From Gnetum montanum (lineage: Eukaryota > Streptophyta > Gnetopsida > Gnetales > Gnetaceae): DNA of 48,448 bases. The notes under the pieces are model-generated. The model was not told the origin of the DNA. It did not search any database and saw only the letters and a program-made list of their open reading frames with translations. This document shows positions 20,500 through 30,429 of this stretch, in pieces; positions within the stretch are counted from its first letter, which is position 1; every line of letters starts with the position of its first letter. Both the position numbers and the translations under genes were made by a program. Location of the stretch: contig MNCI01002748.1 in assembly GCA_015680685.1 (NCBI GenBank), positions 410,971 to 459,418 of the forward strand, written 5' to 3'.

Positions 20500-21047
20500 T
20501 GTATGTATGTATGTATCATCATCATCATCATCTTAGCATTGTACCAACAAGATAGAGTGTAGTACATGAGCTTTTTTTGTCAATTACCTTGATGAAGAGC
20601 TATACCTTCGGTTATTTGTCATTTCTTCAAATTATCTTTGATTGTTTTTTTCCCATGTTTGCGTTGGTCTTTCTTTTAGTGGCTTTCCTAGAATAGGGAT
20701 ATAGAAAACTTTGTTTATAGGCTCATTTTCTGATCTTCGTTGCACATGTCCAAATCATCTAAGCCACCATTCTTGTAGCTTCTCTAACATAAAAGTCACT
20801 CCAAGTATTTCTCTAATGTTTTTATTATGTAGTTTATCTCTTCTAGTAACATTCAACATCCTTCAAAGCATTCACATTTTTGCCATTCTAATTTATTGGT
20901 CATGCCTCTTTTGTACTATCTAACATTTAGTACCATATAAAATAGTAGAAATGATTTTTATCTTGTAAAATTTCCTCTTTTTATTTTATTTATATTCTTT
21001 TATTACATAGAACACTGCTAGCCTATCTCCATTCTGACCATCCTACC
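20500..21047 (-). mobile_element. RTE-type LINE, 3' part (split by an LTR element)
   Basis: Minus-strand reading from the insertion point: GWSEWR*ASSVLCNKRI, then NVTRRDKLHNKNIREILGV, then FGHVQRRSENEPINKVF, GKPLKERPTQTWEK and ALHQGN. This is the C-terminal end of RTE-clade ORFs (GHVQRR and GRPKKTW-like motifs). The 3' end carries ATG/GAT trinucleotide repeats (20516-20532) and ATAC repeats (20499-20515), as expected for RTE tails. The 5' continuation is at 28450-29885. Confidence 0.85.
21043..21047. repeat. Left target site duplication CTACC
   Basis: CTACC directly left of the LTR start; the same five bases follow the right LTR at 28445-28449. Removing the element joins the two LINE pieces in frame. 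Confidence 0.92.
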
Positions 21048-21055
21048 TGATGGGA

Positions 21056-21218
21056 CGCGATATCGCATGAGAAGCGATATCACGTACGCGATATCGCAGC
21101 CGTCGCGATATTGCATCCCATGCGATATGGCGTACGCGATATCGCGTACGTGATATCGCGTCATCCCCTGCGATATCACATCGTCCCCTACGATATCGTG
21201 TACGCGATATCGTGGTCC
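21056..21218. repeat. U3 palindrome array, 5' LTR
   Basis: Repeated GCGATATCGC units separated by GTAC, GTCATCCCCT and similar spacers. Several units carry single C-to-T or G-to-A changes (GATATCAC, GATATTGC, GATATGGC) as expected from methylated CpG decay. Confidence 0.88.
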
Positions 21219-21229
21219 GCCATCATATC

Positions 21230-21237
21230 TATAAATA
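21230..21237 (+). promoter_or_regulatory. LTR TATA box
   Basis: TATAAATA between the palindrome array and the R hairpin; also at 27603-27610 in the 3' LTR. Confidence 0.72.
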
Positions 21238-22072
21238 AGAGGTGGCACTCCCCTTATTGATGATGATAGGCGTAAAGTAGCGAAGCTCTGGCAGATTGAT
21301 CACTCCAGAGATAGAATAATTTCCATGTGCCCGTAGTAGGAGTCCTCAAGTGAACAGATCTTTATTCGAGTAGCTTTGTATCTGAACGCAAGTTGTGTAC
21401 GGAAATTAAGATGAGCTTTGTGGATAAACCTTGTAGTGCATGGATATGTTTTATTATCTATTATTTATTAGATGTTGTTAGCGCGGCATGAGTACGACTT
21501 GATTACGAGCATTGACGAATGTGTACGGCTAATCAAGGAATCGTCTACTCATTGCGATTAGGCCTTCTTACCCTAAACTCCTAGAACGTGGGATAAGTAC
21601 GACTTGGTTACGAGCATCCAAGGATGTGTACGGCTAGCTAAGGAACAGATGCTTATCACACTTAGGTTAGTTAAGTGCCTCCGTACGACCACTTCAAGCA
21701 CGTGCGTTATGTGTGGTGATCCTAGTAATGATTAGCATTTGGTAGCCACAGTTGCACAGTTCAGGGTGTGTACGGCAAGTGGGAACAGATGCTGATGCTA
21801 GGACTTAGTGTTGTAGTTAGAGTTAGTTTTAGCCTCTCAACCCTTCACCTCTTAGCATAGGAGAAAACCAGAAAATACCAAAAAAATCATATACCTTAGA
21901 CTTACTTAACCATACACCATGACAAAAACAAGTAAGTTTGGAAAGACAACGATTAGTTAACCCCAAGTGTTCCTTGTGGTGTTTAGGCATTTAATCTGCA
22001 GAGTTCGATCGGATCGCGCGTGCTACGCTCATTTCGTATGGTTGAGTGTAGGGATACCTCGCCACTCATCAT

Positions 22073-22091
22073 TGGCGCCATTGCCAGGGAC
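22073..22091 (+). other. Primer binding site, tRNA-Asp type with two changes
   Basis: TGGCGCCATTGCCAGGGAC one base after the LTR. It differs from the tRNA-Asp complement at two positions, both G-to-A changes in CpG or GG contexts. Confidence 0.85.
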
Positions 22092-22214
22092 TAAGTGTTT
22101 GTATGCCAATTAGAACATAAGGAAATCTTTTACACTGTTGTGAGCCTTAACGAACCTTTGGGTTAATTAGTTAAATAAGAACATATTTAACGGTGAAATA
22201 GCACATCGGTAAAA

Positions 22215-24082
22215 ATGACTTCTTCTCATAAAGTTAACTCACCTAGGAATAACACTGAAGATAGTCAGCAACATCTAACACATAACCTAAACCAACCAAG
22301 TCCTAAACAGTATAAGATAGTATATGCTCATCCTGATGAGTATATTCCCAATTACACTTTTATCCTCCATCAAGACGAACAACTAAGATGGAGAGACTTG
22401 CAAGGTAACATTGTGTTACCCCAGGATCGATCTGTTTCCAACATGCTCTTCCATGCCTTAGCACATATTGGCATGCAGGACTTATTTGCTGAATACGTTA
22501 CTGAAGACTTCGATATGAGGTATTATCATCCCACAAACATGCAACGTATGAGGGACACAAGGCAGGAGAGCCAACACACATTGTTGAAGGGCAAGGTCCC
22601 CCATGTCCTTAGTGAAATAGGAGACGAGGAACCCCTCATAACAGGTTTCTTAGAAAATGATGTTTCCCCTCCTCACAATGGTGAAGAGGGTAGGTATCAA
22701 AGCCTTCGATCAATTGTACATGCTACGAGCTCTGATTCTCGTGAACACCAACTATTCACGGAAGGAACAACCACTTACACTAAGGACGGACACTTAGATC
22801 GTTATAACGATCGGGGCCGAAGCAGCCGAAGAGAAGGTAAGAAACATTGCCATGGTGATGGATCCCCTTCCTCTTCTCCTTCATCTCATCATTCACACTC
22901 TTCTTCCACATCCGGGCATAGCCATCATAAACACAACGGAGAGGATAAAAGTAAGGAAGATGAAAGACCTCGGCAGGAAGGTTGAGAGTTAGGACAAGGG
23001 CAAGGACGTAGGGAGAGTAGGGAACCACCACGAAGACATCACAGACATCATGACAGAGATGATCATGATGAACCCATACTCACAACCTAAAGCATGCTAG
23101 ACATCATAGAGGCCATTAGGATTCCCAAAAGGCATTTAAAAGATAGCAGAATCAAGCATTTGGACATAAATAATATCCCACGTTTTGAAGGAGGATACAA
23201 CGCTGATCCTCAACATCATTTATAGGCATTCCACAATGCCTGTGCCTTGTAGAATATAGATAATGAGTGGTATAAGCTTAAGTTGTTTCCAAGGACACTC
23301 ACCAAAGAAGCAGAGAGTTGGTACCGGTCCTTAGAATTGGAGACCATTAGGAGGTGGAGTACGATGCTTGAACTGTTCAACAAAAAATATCAGACGTACT
23401 CCAGAGTGTCCAATTTGCGTAAGCAGATCCAAGGCTGGAAAAAAGGTGCTTATGAACCCTTGGATGCTTCCATGGCTTGCTACTATACATTTCTACATCA
23501 TTGCTCGGGCCATGGGTATGCTAAGCAGGATCAACTTCGCCACATCGTGGATGGGCTAAGGAATGAAACGAGAAGAACTCTTGGGACTTATGCCCGAGGG
23601 GGACTTTTCCAACATAGAGCCCATGAAGTTGAAAGTTTGTTGAAACAAGTAGCACAAGAAGAGGGTGAGCTACATAAGAGGGAAAGTGTGGAAGAATACA
23701 ACCACGAGCCCTCCCTTTGCAAGAAGGGAGTGAAATTTTGTGAGAGGAGGATGAGTCACCACTCGAAGAGTTGGTGAACCAGAAAACTATGACGATCCAA
23801 AAGTTAACAACTGAGGTATCAGCTAAGGTAGACCAAATGTGGGATTTCTTAGACTCAAAAATTGAAATAGTCTTGAAAATTGTAGAAGAGTCTAAGGTAG
23901 AACAAAGTAGTGACAAAGGAAAAACAAAGCGGAGAAACTTAAGCCCTACACATAACAAGGGTAAGGGAAAAAATCCTATCTCCGATGAGGCTATAAATTC
24001 TGACACAGACGATGATAGTGGATGTGAGGTCTGCTACTATGACCATCCTAAGGGATGTTGCCCAATTATCTCACATGTGTAG
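22215..24082 (+). pseudogene. Gag of the complete element, broken
   Basis: Starts at ATG 22215 (MTSSHKVNSPRNNTEDSQQH) and aligns throughout with the minus-strand Gag at 754-2622. The conserved N-terminal block, the Ser/His/Arg tract and the Gag core (WYRSLELETIRRWSTMLELF; LRKQIQGWKKGAYEPLDASM) are all present. Stops replace residues in QEG*EL (22983-22985), near 23088, 23224 and 23251, where the other copy has Arg or Gln. A frameshift lies near 23740. After the shift the C-terminal coil and CEVCYYDHPKGCC follow, then TAG at 24080-24082, the same stop as in the other copy. It cannot now make full Gag. Confidence 0.88.
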
Positions 24083-24772
24083 GAGTTTGGGGTGTATGCG
24101 CTAAACCCAAGACTTAATCAACGGCAAACACCCCGAAGGTTACCTTATCCACAAGGTAACCCAAGGCAGTTCCACCAACCACTAACGTATTATCTAAGTG
24201 GAACGCCACCACAGCCTATTGGAAAACATCAGCAGTGGCAATACCCATAGTCATGGGGAATGCCACCACCAACAGATCAATACCCTTACCGGAAGCCTGA
24301 TCCTTACGGTTATTATGTGTAGCAGCCGGTTTCTCCAGGTGACTCTATGGGTCACACTACTCCCCAACGTCACTACCAAGTTCAGGAGTACTTCAGGAGG
24401 ACTCCTTCTCCTTCGGGAGACATCTCACATTCATTCCATCCTCTAACTCCACCTGCACCTCTTCCACCTGTAGTTCCCATACAATCTATTCCAACAATGC
24501 AGGGGGAATTACCTACCCAACCGTAGCAATGTAACGCCGCGAGAGCTGTAAATATTCAGCATGTAAATACCCAACCGGGTGCTGGTTCTGACAACTGTAT
24601 AAAGAATAGGCCCTTCTTCAAAACCAGGAGCCCAGACAAACTCTCGCAACAACAAGCGGTTGAGTACATGTATAGGCCTCTAACCACTAACACTTCAGAG
24701 AACCCTTCAGTCCAACAACTAAGTACGTAGACAGTTATGTTAACACATACCGTAACTGACTGGATAAAGGTG
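24083..24772 (+). pseudogene. Gag-pro Pro/Gln-rich linker
   Basis: Same frame as the Gag C-terminus, continuing across the UAG (EFGVYALNPRLNQRQTPRRL, PYPQGNPRQFHQP, RKPDPYGYYV, RRTPSPSGDISHSFHPLTPP). It holds a few stops (for example in YP*SWG and V*QPVS) where the minus-strand copy has His or Gln. Probably a disordered spacer. Confidence 0.75.
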
Positions 24773-25440
24773 GGCCACCTTCCCAGGAAACTATCTAACC
24801 CTGGGAGCCCCTTGATTCATTTACAAATCGTCGAAAATGCACCACATCGAGCTCTTCTTGACTTAGGTTCCGGAGTCAACCTAATATCACAAAAGATGTA
24901 TCAAGCCTGGAACCTACCCCAACTTAAGAAGAGAAATATCCAACTGAAGCTGGCTAACTAGTCCATCACCATTCCCTTAGGATTGGTGGAGGACATTATC
25001 ACCACTGTGTGTGGGTGGTCATACCCAATCGATTTCCTAGTGATTGAGGTTAACAACGAAGGGGGCTTCCCCATTATAATGGGAAGGCCGTGGCTAAGTA
25101 CCGTAGACGCGTACCTAGGAATCCATGATATTTTCTTACAAATTTCTAAGATGAACATTTATGGAAAGATCGAGAAGAAGAAAGTTCCATGCATCACATA
25201 CAATGATTCATCGGGTGATAACATGGAGGATATGTCTCCATGTGAGAGGTGTGCCTTTGAGAGTGAAAAACAAAGATGCCTGTATGTAGCAACCATGCAA
25301 CCAGCAGTAGACACCCCGTGGTTGACAACCACTCAAAGGAGCAAGCAAATATGCATGGAACGAACTGAGGAGACAACTCATTCCAAAAACTATGGCATAG
25401 ACACATTGGAACATGAGCGTCGCCAACTTCCACCCCTCAA
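24773..25440 (+). pseudogene. Retropepsin-type aspartic protease
   Basis: Cleaves the Gag-pro polyprotein. The active-site motif ALLDLGSGVNLISQKMY begins near 24851 with the catalytic Asp codon at 24860-24862. DLG instead of DTG is usual in Athila/Tat-like plant elements. The second hallmark, PIIMGRPWLSTVDAYLGI, is at about 25070-25120. One stop (LAN*SITI, 24959-24961) interrupts the domain. The frame continues to 25817 but its tail has no known domain and reads through a T-rich repeat. No RT follows, where an autonomous element would have one. Confidence 0.85.
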
Positions 25441-25523
25441 CTTAAGAACATCAGTAGGGAGAAGTTGGGCACTGTTACGAAATTCAAATAGGTGCTCATT
25501 ATTTCGAATCTCTCCCTTCCAAC

Positions 25524-25536
25524 TTAGTCATGGGGG
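25524..25536 (+). repeat. Internal PPT-like motif, copy 1
   Basis: TTAGTCATGGGGG, identical to the core of the PPT before the 3' LTR, just after the end of recognisable protease-related sequence. Confidence 0.7.
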
Positions 25537-25575
25537 AGATGGCCACCTGTGCAAATCATATGGGGCCCTCAGTAC

Positions 25576-25716
25576 TTTTTCAATTTTTGTTTTACAAGTT
25601 TTTGTTTTACACATTTTTGTTTTACATGTTTTTGTTTTACAAATTTCTTTAACTTTTTCTATTTTTGTTTTACAACTTTCTTTAACTTTTCTTGTTTTTG
25701 TTTTACAACATCATTG
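25576..25716 (+). repeat. TTTTTGTTTTACAA tandem repeats
   Basis: About seven variants of TTTTTGTTTTAC[AA] with CTTTAACTTTTC insertions, followed by (GT)n at 25730-25743. Low-complexity sequence just downstream of the coding part. Confidence 0.85.
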
Positions 25717-25819
25717 TACTTTTCCATTTTGTGTGTGTGTGTGTGCCATCCACCATGTAAGTTCGCCACCCAATAAGTGTTCAGGCCGATGGGATGAACT
25801 ATTTTTCATTGATTGCTAA

Positions 25820-27487
25820 TGTTTGGTTTTTACCTTTAAGTTACAATGTTGACACTAAGGTTTGTTCTTTTGATATGGTAGGTAATGAGTCCACTTCATC
25901 CATCCATCCATCAAATTCTATGGTTCCTCTTGGCTTGGACATGTACAGTTCCCTTCCTAATAAGAACTCTAACGAATCGGTGACTGGGTACTTCTCAAAC
26001 TAAGGAAGGACTCAAGGTTTGAAAAGGGTGTGACTTCAAGGGAACTTGATGCATTTGTGTTGGCCATTCACTTGGGTTCTTGGATGTGTTCTTCTTGAGT
26101 TTTCTTACCGTTCCAATGTTACCCATTCTTCTAAAGCTAAGATAATAAAAATAAGAAGTCTTTGCATGGTGTGGTCCCCATGCATAAAAACATAAAACAC
26201 AAAAAAAAAGTTAGGATTCAAAGCACACCCCTTAGATGGAATAACTTTGGGCAACAAGCATTGGTTATGGAACCAAAGTGTTCCCTCTAACTAAGGCCCT
26301 TCTCACTTCCCATTCTCTCCTTCGTTTCATCGGAATGGTGGTGGATTTTGCAGATGCATTCTTGTTACTCCAGTGAATGGTTTAACCAAGTGTATTGATG
26401 CGAAGTCACTAGATGTGGTTGGTTTGAGGCCCGAGTTGGAATGAGATTTGCCAAGTCACATTAATCATGCACTACACAAGGGGCTGTACACCACCTTGTT
26501 CTTGGGATTCCATTCCATCCTCTTCTCTCCACCCTTCTCTCCACTCTTCACCTCATGTCCGGTTGTATCATTAGTGTCTATTTTGATAGATATATTATTT
26601 TCTTTTTGGTAAATTCTTACGGTTAAGACTTTAACTCTTGTTCCAAAGGACATTCCCAGAGCCTACAGACTCTTTGAATGTGGGATTGTCAGGGCACTAA
26701 GGGCATGAGCCTGCTTTGGGGAGGACCCATTGACATTCCTATTTGGTGCCTTAGTTAAATTCTTTCCCTTAAACATTTTGCAATTATTTTTATTTTGTTC
26801 ATTTCCATCTTGACATCTATTTTATCGATGTCCTAGTTGTCCCTTTTTCTTTCTCTTTCTTACTCCTTTTCTTTCTCCATTCTATCGCTATCAAAGGTTC
26901 GCAATTAGTCATGGGGGTACAGAGCCTAATTTTTTCGATTTTCTCCTAGGCCCAAATTTTTTTGTTTCTCTCCCTAATCCCTACACCTTCGGTAGTCATA
27001 CCTTATATATTCCTAGATCCGTATCAACCATACCAAAACTCAGCCAATGGACGTACACCGAAGCAAGGTATAATCACATTGAAATTCATTTACCCTTGCT
27101 AATATACAACTGTGTTGTGTGTGCAGATGGCGATCATACAACAACGGACTGGATTTGGAGGACACACTTGGAATGGAGCAGTGCAGAAAGAAGCTATGAA
27201 AGGAGCAGGATTGATGATGCGCTTACGGATGGACAACAAAAGATGCAATATGGGCATTGGCAGCAGCAAGACTCTTCTTCTCTTCTCTTCTCTCTCCTCT
27301 TTTCTCTCAGTTGCCAAATGTGGCATGATGTCAATGTAATAAGGTGTTCACCCTTGTTGTCATGAACACCAGTTTTATCAAGTCTTGTAATAATGATCCG
27401 TTCACATGTCATCCCATTAGTTCCATTCCCTCAATAAGTCCATACCTACCCGATATCATTGTAATGAACTTGAGGATGAGTTTTCAT
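25820..27487. other. Non-coding interior in place of pol
   Basis: About 1.7 kb with no RT, RNase H, integrase or env-like motif in six frames. It contains pyrimidine-rich tracts (26500-26560, 26840-26890, 27280-27310) and a second PPT-like motif. Short ORFs at 27096-27412 overlap each other in several frames around a TTCTCTTCTCT tract and look like chance. Confidence 0.65.
26905..26917 (+). repeat. Internal PPT-like motif, copy 2
   Basis: AATTAGTCATGGGGGTA, even closer to the true PPT (TTAGTCATGGGGGTA) because the following TA is also shared. Confidence 0.72.
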
Positions 27488-27502
27488 TTAGTCATGGGGG
27501 TA
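27488..27502 (+). other. Polypurine tract before the 3' LTR
   Basis: TTAGTCATGGGGGTA immediately before the LTR start. A diverged form (GCTGTGGGGGTA on minus) precedes the LTR ending at 45259, along with the upstream phrase TTGAGGATGAGTTT. Confidence 0.85.
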
Positions 27503-28444
27503 TGATGGGATGCGATATCACAGACGCGATATCGCGGCCATCGCGATATCATGTCATCCCCTGCGATATCACATACGCGATATCGCGGTCCATCGCCATA
27601 TCTATAAATAAGAGACAACACTCCCCTTATTGATGATGATAGACATAAAGTAGCAAAGCTCTGGCAGATTGATCACTCCAGAGATAGAATAATTTCCATG
27701 TGCCCGCAATAGGAGTCCCCAAGTGAATGGATCTTTATTCGAGCAGCTTTGTATCTGAACACAAGTTGTGTACAGAAATAAAGACGAGCTTTGTGGATAA
27801 ACCTTGGAGTGCATGGATAGGTTTTATTATCTATTATTTATTACATGTTGTTAGCGCGACATGAGTACGACTTGATTACGAGCATTGACGAATGTGTACG
27901 GCTAATCAAGGAATCAGCTACTCATCGCGATTAGGCCTTCTTACCCTAAACTCCTAGAACGTGGGATAAGTACGACTTGGTTACGAGCATCCAAGGATGT
28001 GTATGGCTAGCCAAGGAACAGATGCTTATCACACTTAGGTTAGTTAAGTGCCTCAGTACGACTGCTTCGAGCACGTGTGTTACGTGTGGTGATCCCAGTA
28101 ACGATTAGCGTTTGGTAGCCAAAATTGTACAGTTCAGGGTGTGTACAGAAAGTGGGAATGGATGCTAACGCTAGGACTTAGTGCTATAGTTAGAGTTAGT
28201 TTTAGCCTCTCAACCCTTCACCTCTTAGCATAGGAGAAAACCAGAAAATACCAAAAAAATCATATACCTCAGACTTACTTAACCATACACTGTGACAACA
28301 ACAAGTAAGTCTGGGAAGACAACGATTAGTTAACCCCAAGTGTTCCTTGCAGCATTTAGGCATTTAGTCTGCGGAGTTTGACCAAATCGCGCGTGCTACA
28401 CTTGTTTCGTATGGTTGAGTGTAGGGATACCTTACCACTCATCA
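27503..28444 (+). mobile_element. 3' LTR (942 bp)
   Basis: Starts TGATGGGATGCG and ends CCACTCATCA. Palindrome array shortened to about five units; TATAAATA at 27603, hairpin at 27659-27683. Sequence differences from the 5' LTR are mostly transitions, which gives a relative age for the insertion if counted. Confidence 0.9.
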
Positions 28445-28449
28445 CTACC
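28445..28449. repeat. Right target site duplication CTACC
   Basis: Matches 21043-21047 exactly. Five-base duplications are the rule for Ty3/gypsy integrases. Confidence 0.92.
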
Positions 28450-29885
28450 CTAATTCTATTTCTAATATCTTTTTTAATTTCACCATATGATTGGAGAATT
28501 GATCCTAGGTAGCATACTTTTTTGCAATGAGGGACTGTATTATCTTGAATTGTCACTTCTGTTTCATCACTATTTATACTATTATTAAAATTTCATTCAA
28601 TATATTCTATCTTACGTTTGCTAATTTTTATGCCTTTTGATTTTAGAGCATGTCTTAACTTCCCTATTTTAGCAGTAATGTTTTCTTGAGCTATATCCAT
28701 CAACACAATATCATCTACAAATAGCATACACCAATGTGTTTCATCTTGTATTTCCTTTTTTAATTCATCCATAATAATGGAAAATAAGTACTGGCTCAGT
28801 GCAAACCCTTGATGTAACCCTACTGTGATTGAAAAATTAGATGTTATTCCATAAGCTATTGTAATTGATTCAAGTTTGATGAATTTTTCCCAAAGCTTCA
28901 TAGTATGGCTCATTAGCTTGATCCCTGTGTAGTGTTCATAATTTCTATGTCTCCTTTAGTTTTGTAAATGGGGAAAAAAAATATTTTTCTCCAATTTTTG
29001 GACATTTCTCCATCCTTCAAAAGTTAAAACATTTTATTCCAAGAAACTTATATATCTCCCAATGCTTTCTAAGCTCCAATAGGAATGTTATCGGATCCAA
29101 TAGCTTTTCCATTTTTCATCTTTGATAAAGTTATCTTTAGCTTAGAGAAGGAAAATTCATTAACCAAACTAAAATTTGGTTTTTCTTCTTAGATGTCTTC
29201 TTTTGAAAAATTTTTATTTAATAATTTTTAAAAATAATTTTTTCACCTATCCAAAATTTCATTATGTTTTACCAAAATTCTTTCATTTGCTTCCTTGATG
29301 CATTTGACATAATTAATATCCTTACATTTCTTGTTTTTGAGTTTGCCAATTTATAAATAGATTTTTCTACTTCCTTTGTTCCTACTTTCTCATAAAAACT
29401 ATCCTAGGCCTTATGTTTAGCTTTAGCTATTGCTATGGCTATGTCCTTTGCCATTTTGTATATTAGCCTATTTTCTTGGCTATCATTTTTCTATCATTCC
29501 TTAAAGCATTTTTTTTCTTTTGGATAACATGTTGTACTTCATCACTTCACCATGTGTCCTTTGGGATGTATTTTTTGTCTTGTGTTTTATCCAACATATT
29601 CTTTCCAAGTTTCTAAATGTAACTTTCCATCTATCCCTAAATTAAAGTTATAGAGCAATGCCAATTCTATGTACCTTTGTGAAGCAATTTTTCTATGAAT
29701 AAGGTGATGTTACCTTCTTACAAATTTCACTATTTTATGCATATGGTCCCTTTCTCTTATACTATTTTTAAAACTTTGTATAGCTAATTCCATGACCATT
29801 AGTCAATGTTGAGTTGTAATGAATTCTCCAAGTATGAATTTGTAATCTTTGCACATGACTATCCTTGAGTTTTGAAGTCTCTTTT
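28450..29885 (-). mobile_element. RTE-type LINE, reverse transcriptase part
   Basis: Minus-strand ORF at 28593-28913 carries the RT core: SITVGLHQGFALSQYLFSII, MDELKKEIQD, then WCMLFVDDIVLMDIAQENIT (catalytic FVDD in place of FADD), and LKSKGIKISKRKIEYIE. Downstream at 28445-28556 lies VCYLGSILQSYGEIKKDIRN. Upstream, at about 29100-29870, a degraded linker region (KTKERK-like, KIG..YTKW, CKDYKFILGE-like traces) leads towards the endonuclease, which is missing. The RTE clade is assigned from the QG.ALSPYLF, WCMLFADDIVL and YLGS motifs. Confidence 0.88.
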
Positions 29886-30429
29886 ATGCAGCACATGTGC
29901 ATGTATGTATGTCCTAAGTTATTGTGCGCACACATGCACGCGTGTGTGTGTTACCTAATATATTCTTGCTACACTTCTAACTAATGTCTAATGGGTGTCA
30001 TGACTCCTATTGTGCTTGTAGGTGCTATGAACTTTGAGGTGTAGTCTATCTTGACTTTCTTTTCTATTCCTTACTAACTTTGAAACTCAAGGATGCTCTC
30101 TTTTAGTGCTTTACGAGGGCAGCACAACATGGCAACACAAGCTACCTAGCCATTAAAAAGTTGATGATGGTATAAATAACATCTATAATTAGTTACATTT
30201 TGATCTTATGTTTGTTGAATTTCTTCATCTTAGTTGTCGGTAAATAGTAAAGGTAATATTTTGTGAAGTTTAGATGTCTTTTTAATGAATACCTAAGCTT
30301 AGAAGTTATAAGTTAGGAGGCACTTCCATAGGCTAATGTTTTATATATTATAAAAATAAACTTAGCAAATCCTTCCAAACTTGCTCAAGATCATAATCAT
30401 CAATATACAAGTAAGAAAAATCACCCATA
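29886..30429. other. Spacer, no gene
   Basis: Contains TGTATGTATGT and (GT)n-like stretches near 29905-29950. No family recognised. Confidence 0.5.

Larger units (their letters stand above)
21048..22071 (+). mobile_element. 5' LTR (1024 bp)
   Basis: Starts TGATGGGACGCG and ends CCACTCATCA. It contains about ten GATATC-type palindromic units in its first 180 bp, TATAAATA at 21230, a CTCTGG/CCAGAG hairpin at 21286-21310, and two copies of the AGTACGACTTG block. It is 82 bp longer than its 3' partner, most of the difference lying in the palindrome array. Confidence 0.9.
21048..28444 (+). mobile_element. Complete non-autonomous gag-pro LTR retrotransposon (7397 bp)
   Basis: Whole element: LTR 21048-22071, PBS 22073, Gag and protease remnants to about 25500, two kb of non-coding DNA, PPT 27488-27502, LTR 27503-28444, with CTACC on both sides. 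No reverse transcriptase, RNase H or integrase motif appears in any frame of the 5.4-kb interior. It must therefore have moved with enzymes supplied in trans, like the TR-GAG or other defective gypsy elements known in plants. It inserted into an RTE LINE. CpG-decay type stops (CGA to TGA, CAG to TAG) are present in gag. Confidence 0.88.

Noticed and set aside
25549-25776. Phe/Cys/Thr-rich frame resembling a membrane peptide
   Set aside because: It is a translation of the TTTTTGTTTTAC tandem repeat.
27096-27412. Several overlapping ORFs on both strands as possible accessory genes
   Set aside because: Mutually overlapping in four frames around a pyrimidine tract, with no conserved motif and no support from another copy.
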